Shown: in pieces, positions 5,882 through 7,669 of the stretch
Layout: every line of letters begins with the position of its first letter
Position numbering within the stretch: position 1 is the stretch's first letter
NCBI GenBank assembly: GCA_002329565.1
Contig: DCTM01000035.1
Coordinates: 5,877 to 13,545 of the forward strand
DNA length: 7,669 nt
Source: Firmicutes bacterium UBA1440
Lineage (GTDB): Bacteria; Bacillota; Clostridia; Peptostreptococcales; Anaerovoracaceae
Direction of reading: 5' to 3'
Notes under the pieces: generated by a model
What the model was told of the DNA's origin: nothing
Seen by the model: the letters and a program-made list of their open reading frames with translations, nothing else
The model's database searches: none
Position numbers and translations under genes: made by a program

Positions 5882-7066
5882 ATGATTTATTTGGATAACA
5901 GCGCCACGACGAGGCCATACGATGCGGTAATCGAGAAGATGGTCGAGCAGTTGCGGGAGGGCTTCGGTAATCCATCGTCTCTGTACGGCCTCGGCATTGC
6001 GGCCGAGAAGGCGATAAAGGAGGCGCGCAAGCAGGTAGCACAGCTGATGGGAGTACCCGCAGACAGGGTGTACTTTACATCCGGCGGGACGGAAGGTGAC
6101 AACACCGCAATCTTCGGTGCTGCTGCGGCAGGAAAGCGCAGAGGGAAACGCCTAATCACGACAGCTATCGAGCATCCCGCGGTTTTGGAAGCATTCAAAA
6201 GATTGGAAGGAGAAGGCTTTGAGACCGTATTTGTAGGAGTGGGGCGCGACGGCATTGTTGACCTTGCGGCTCTGCAAAGCGCATTGAACAAGGAGACTGT
6301 CCTGGTTTCCGTGATGGCCGTCAACAACGAGACCGGTGCTATCATGCCTCTGGCAGAGATTCGCAGGATGATCGACGATTTTAATAAACAAAACGGCACA
6401 AAGATACTGTTTCATACGGATATGGTGCAGTCGCTGGGCAAGGTGCGCGGAGGCTGCGAGTACGCCGATATCGCTACGGTATCAGCTCACAAGATTCACG
6501 GACCTAAAGGCTGCGGTGCCATTTACATTAAAAAAGGCGTCAATATTCCGTCATTTCTCGTCGGAGGCGGGCAAGAGAGCCATTTTCGTTCCGGTACCGA
6601 AAATGTGCCCGCTATCGCAGGATTCGGAGTAGCGGCACAGCTGGCGCATGAGAATTTTGAAAAGCGCACAACTGCAATGAAGGAAGCGCGCGCAAGGCTC
6701 CTTTCGGGGATTCGCGCAAATATTGAAAATATAAAAGTCAACAGTTTAGATGAGGTCGCACTTGACTTTTTCACGCCTGCATGCTGCTGTTCTGTACTCA
6801 ATGTATCGTTTTGCGGCACACGCGGAGAAGTGATACTGCACAAGCTGGAGAGCAAGGGTATCTATGTTTCAACCGGCTCGGCTTGTTCCTCAAATAAGAA
6901 AGGCAGGAGTCATGTGCTCGCAGCGATGAAACTCTCTGACGCAGAGACAGAAGGCGCGATCAGATTCAGCCTGAGCGAGTTCACCACGATTGCGGAGACA
7001 GACGAGACAGTGAACCGCCTGCAAGAGGCGGTTGCGGAATTCAGAAAACTGGGCAGTTTCAGATAG
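5882..7066 (+). CDS. Cysteine desulfurase (NifS/IscS-like, partner of ThiI)
   Basis: This encodes a 394-residue PLP enzyme of the class V aminotransferase fold that converts cysteine to alanine and holds the sulfur as a protein persulfide. It starts with the usual MIYLDNSATT. SGGTEGDN (67-74), H98 in AIEHPAV, N149 in VNNETG, D180 and Q183 in HTDMVQSLGK, and the Schiff-base lysine K204 in SAHKIHGPKG are all present. FRSGTENV (235-242) follows, and the catalytic cysteine C335 lies in STGSACSS. The short loop around this cysteine resembles group I (NifS/IscS) enzymes rather than SufS. Three adjacent cysteines (301-303) stand just before the conserved LNVSF strand, where other residues are usual. 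An AGAGGTG site (5865-5871) precedes the ATG by 10 bases. The gene follows the GH26-like gene by 22 bases, and thiI starts 11 bases after its stop. That order, as with nifZ-thiI of Bacillus subtilis, points to sulfur supply for tRNA 4-thiouridine. A role in Fe-S cluster assembly cannot be excluded. Confidence 0.93.
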   Translation: MIYLDNSATTRPYDAVIEKMVEQLREGFGNPSSLYGLGIAAEKAIKEARKQVAQLMGVPADRVYFTSGGTEGDNTAIFGAAAAGKRRGKRLITTAIEHPAVLEAFKRLEGEGFETVFVGVGRDGIVDLAALQSALNKETVLVSVMAVNNETGAIMPLAEIRRMIDDFNKQNGTKILFHTDMVQSLGKVRGGCEYADIATVSAHKIHGPKGCGAIYIKKGVNIPSFLVGGGQESHFRSGTENVPAIAGFGVAAQLAHENFEKRTTAMKEARARLLSGIRANIENIKVNSLDEVALDFFTPACCCSVLNVSFCGTRGEVILHKLESKGIYVSTGSACSSNKKGRSHVLAAMKLSDAETEGAIRFSLSEFTTIAETDETVNRLQEAVAEFRKLGSFR

Positions 7067-7070
7067 GAGG
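7065..7070 (+). promoter_or_regulatory. Ribosome-binding site supporting a TTG start for thiI
   Basis: A perfect AGGAGG overlaps the TAG stop of the cysteine desulfurase (7064-7066) and lies 7 bases before the TTG at 7078. This fixes the non-ATG start and suggests coupled translation of the two genes. Confidence 0.85.
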
Positions 7071-7077
7071 AAGACAG

Positions 7078-7669
7078 TTGAACGAACAAAATATATTTAT
7101 CGTGCGCTGCGGCGAGGTGGCCCTCAAGGGGATGAACAAACCGTATTTTGAGCGCATGCTGGTCGAACGTATTCAAAAGAGTCTCGCAAAGATCGAACGC
7201 GAAGGCATGGCTATCCAAGTCAGGAGGCATGAGGGACTTATTTTCGTACGTACGGACAAAGGTTATGCGCAGGAGGCTGTCATCGCGGAAATTTCACGCG
7301 TGTTTGGCGTGGCTTCCATCAGTCCGGCGGTAGAAGCGCCGTCCGATTTGGACGCAATCGGAGAAGCTGCAGTCGAGTATATGCTTGAGAAGATCCGCGA
7401 GAAGGGTATCAAGACTTTCAAAGTGGAGGCCAAGCGTGCCGACAAAAACTTCCCGGTCAAGTCGCCTGAGATTGCCCGCATCATCGGTGCTAAGGTCCTG
7501 ATCGGCTGCAAAGTACTCAGCGTGGATGTGCACAACCCGGATGTACTGCTCTTTGTCGACGTCAGAGCGGATCGTTCCTATATCTACGACGCGAAGATCT
7601 CAGGCTTCGGCGGTTTGCCTCTGGGGACGAACGGCAAGGGTATGGTGCTGTTATCGGGCGGCATTGATT
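7078..7669 (+). CDS. thiI: tRNA 4-thiouridine synthase ThiI, N-terminal half (3'-truncated)
   Basis: ThiI activates uridine 8 of tRNA by adenylation and inserts sulfur received as a persulfide from a cysteine desulfurase; in some bacteria it also serves thiamine thiazole synthesis. The first 197 residues are visible, about half of the family's usual 380-480. The TTG start follows a perfect AGGAGG, and the protein begins NEQNIFIVRCGEVALKGMNK, a standard ThiI N-terminus. Residues about 1-60 fit the ferredoxin-like domain. Residues about 60-170 fit the THUMP tRNA-binding domain, with FKVEAKRADKNFPVKS (114-129), IARIIGAKVL (132-141) and the strand VHNPDVLLFVDV (151-162). GGLPLGTNGKG (178-188) leads into the PP-loop ATP-binding motif LLSGGID (191-197), where the window ends. 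The catalytic cysteine and any rhodanese domain lie beyond the edge. The gene is 11 bases downstream of the cysteine desulfurase, its expected sulfur donor. Confidence 0.95.
   Translation, partial: MNEQNIFIVRCGEVALKGMNKPYFERMLVERIQKSLAKIEREGMAIQVRRHEGLIFVRTDKGYAQEAVIAEISRVFGVASISPAVEAPSDLDAIGEAAVEYMLEKIREKGIKTFKVEAKRADKNFPVKSPEIARIIGAKVLIGCKVLSVDVHNPDVLLFVDVRADRSYIYDAKISGFGGLPLGTNGKGMVLLSGGID

Overview
The window looks like ordinary chromosomal sequence from a low-to-mid GC Gram-positive anaerobe, most likely of class Clostridia. The case rests on strong AGGAGG-type ribosome-binding sites, tight co-directional gene packing, a COG2509-type FAD protein, and a cysteine desulfurase gene directly followed by thiI, as in many Firmicutes. 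Base composition looks balanced and similar across all the genes. I see no tRNA, rRNA, CRISPR array, insertion sequence or phage gene. A finer taxonomic call cannot be supported from this sequence.

Layout: (1) Bases 1-611 hold the C-terminal part of an AI-2E-family multi-pass membrane transporter whose start lies before the window. (2) A hairpin with T-runs on both sides (617-656) separates it from a convergent gene. (3) On the minus strand, 671-1507 encodes a membrane-anchored calcineurin-like metallophosphoesterase of the YkuE type. Its ATG follows a good promoter so closely that the mRNA would be nearly leaderless. (4) A 66-bp divergent intergenic region (1508-1573) contains the palindrome TGATATCA, shared by the -10 elements proposed for the two directions. 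(5) From 1574 to the end there is one uninterrupted plus-strand cluster, probably an operon: an HI0933/YhiN-family flavoprotein; a COG2509-family FAD protein whose start lies inside the previous gene (22-bp overlap); a secreted GH26-type glycoside hydrolase 3 bp later; a class V aminotransferase-fold cysteine desulfurase 22 bp later; and thiI, with a TTG start and truncated by the window end.

How the genes fit together: the cysteine desulfurase and ThiI form a known functional pair. The desulfurase takes sulfur from cysteine and passes it as a persulfide to ThiI, which makes 4-thiouridine at position 8 of tRNA. The two flavoproteins have no firmly established role, though their translational coupling suggests co-expression. 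The secreted GH26-like enzyme is the odd member, an extracellular carbohydrate-active protein inside a block of cytosolic redox and sulfur-transfer genes. I did not find a clearly new biological system. The best leads are the placement of the GH26 gene and its unassigned N-terminal domain, the near-leaderless divergent promoter arrangement, and a triple-cysteine insertion site in the cysteine desulfurase.
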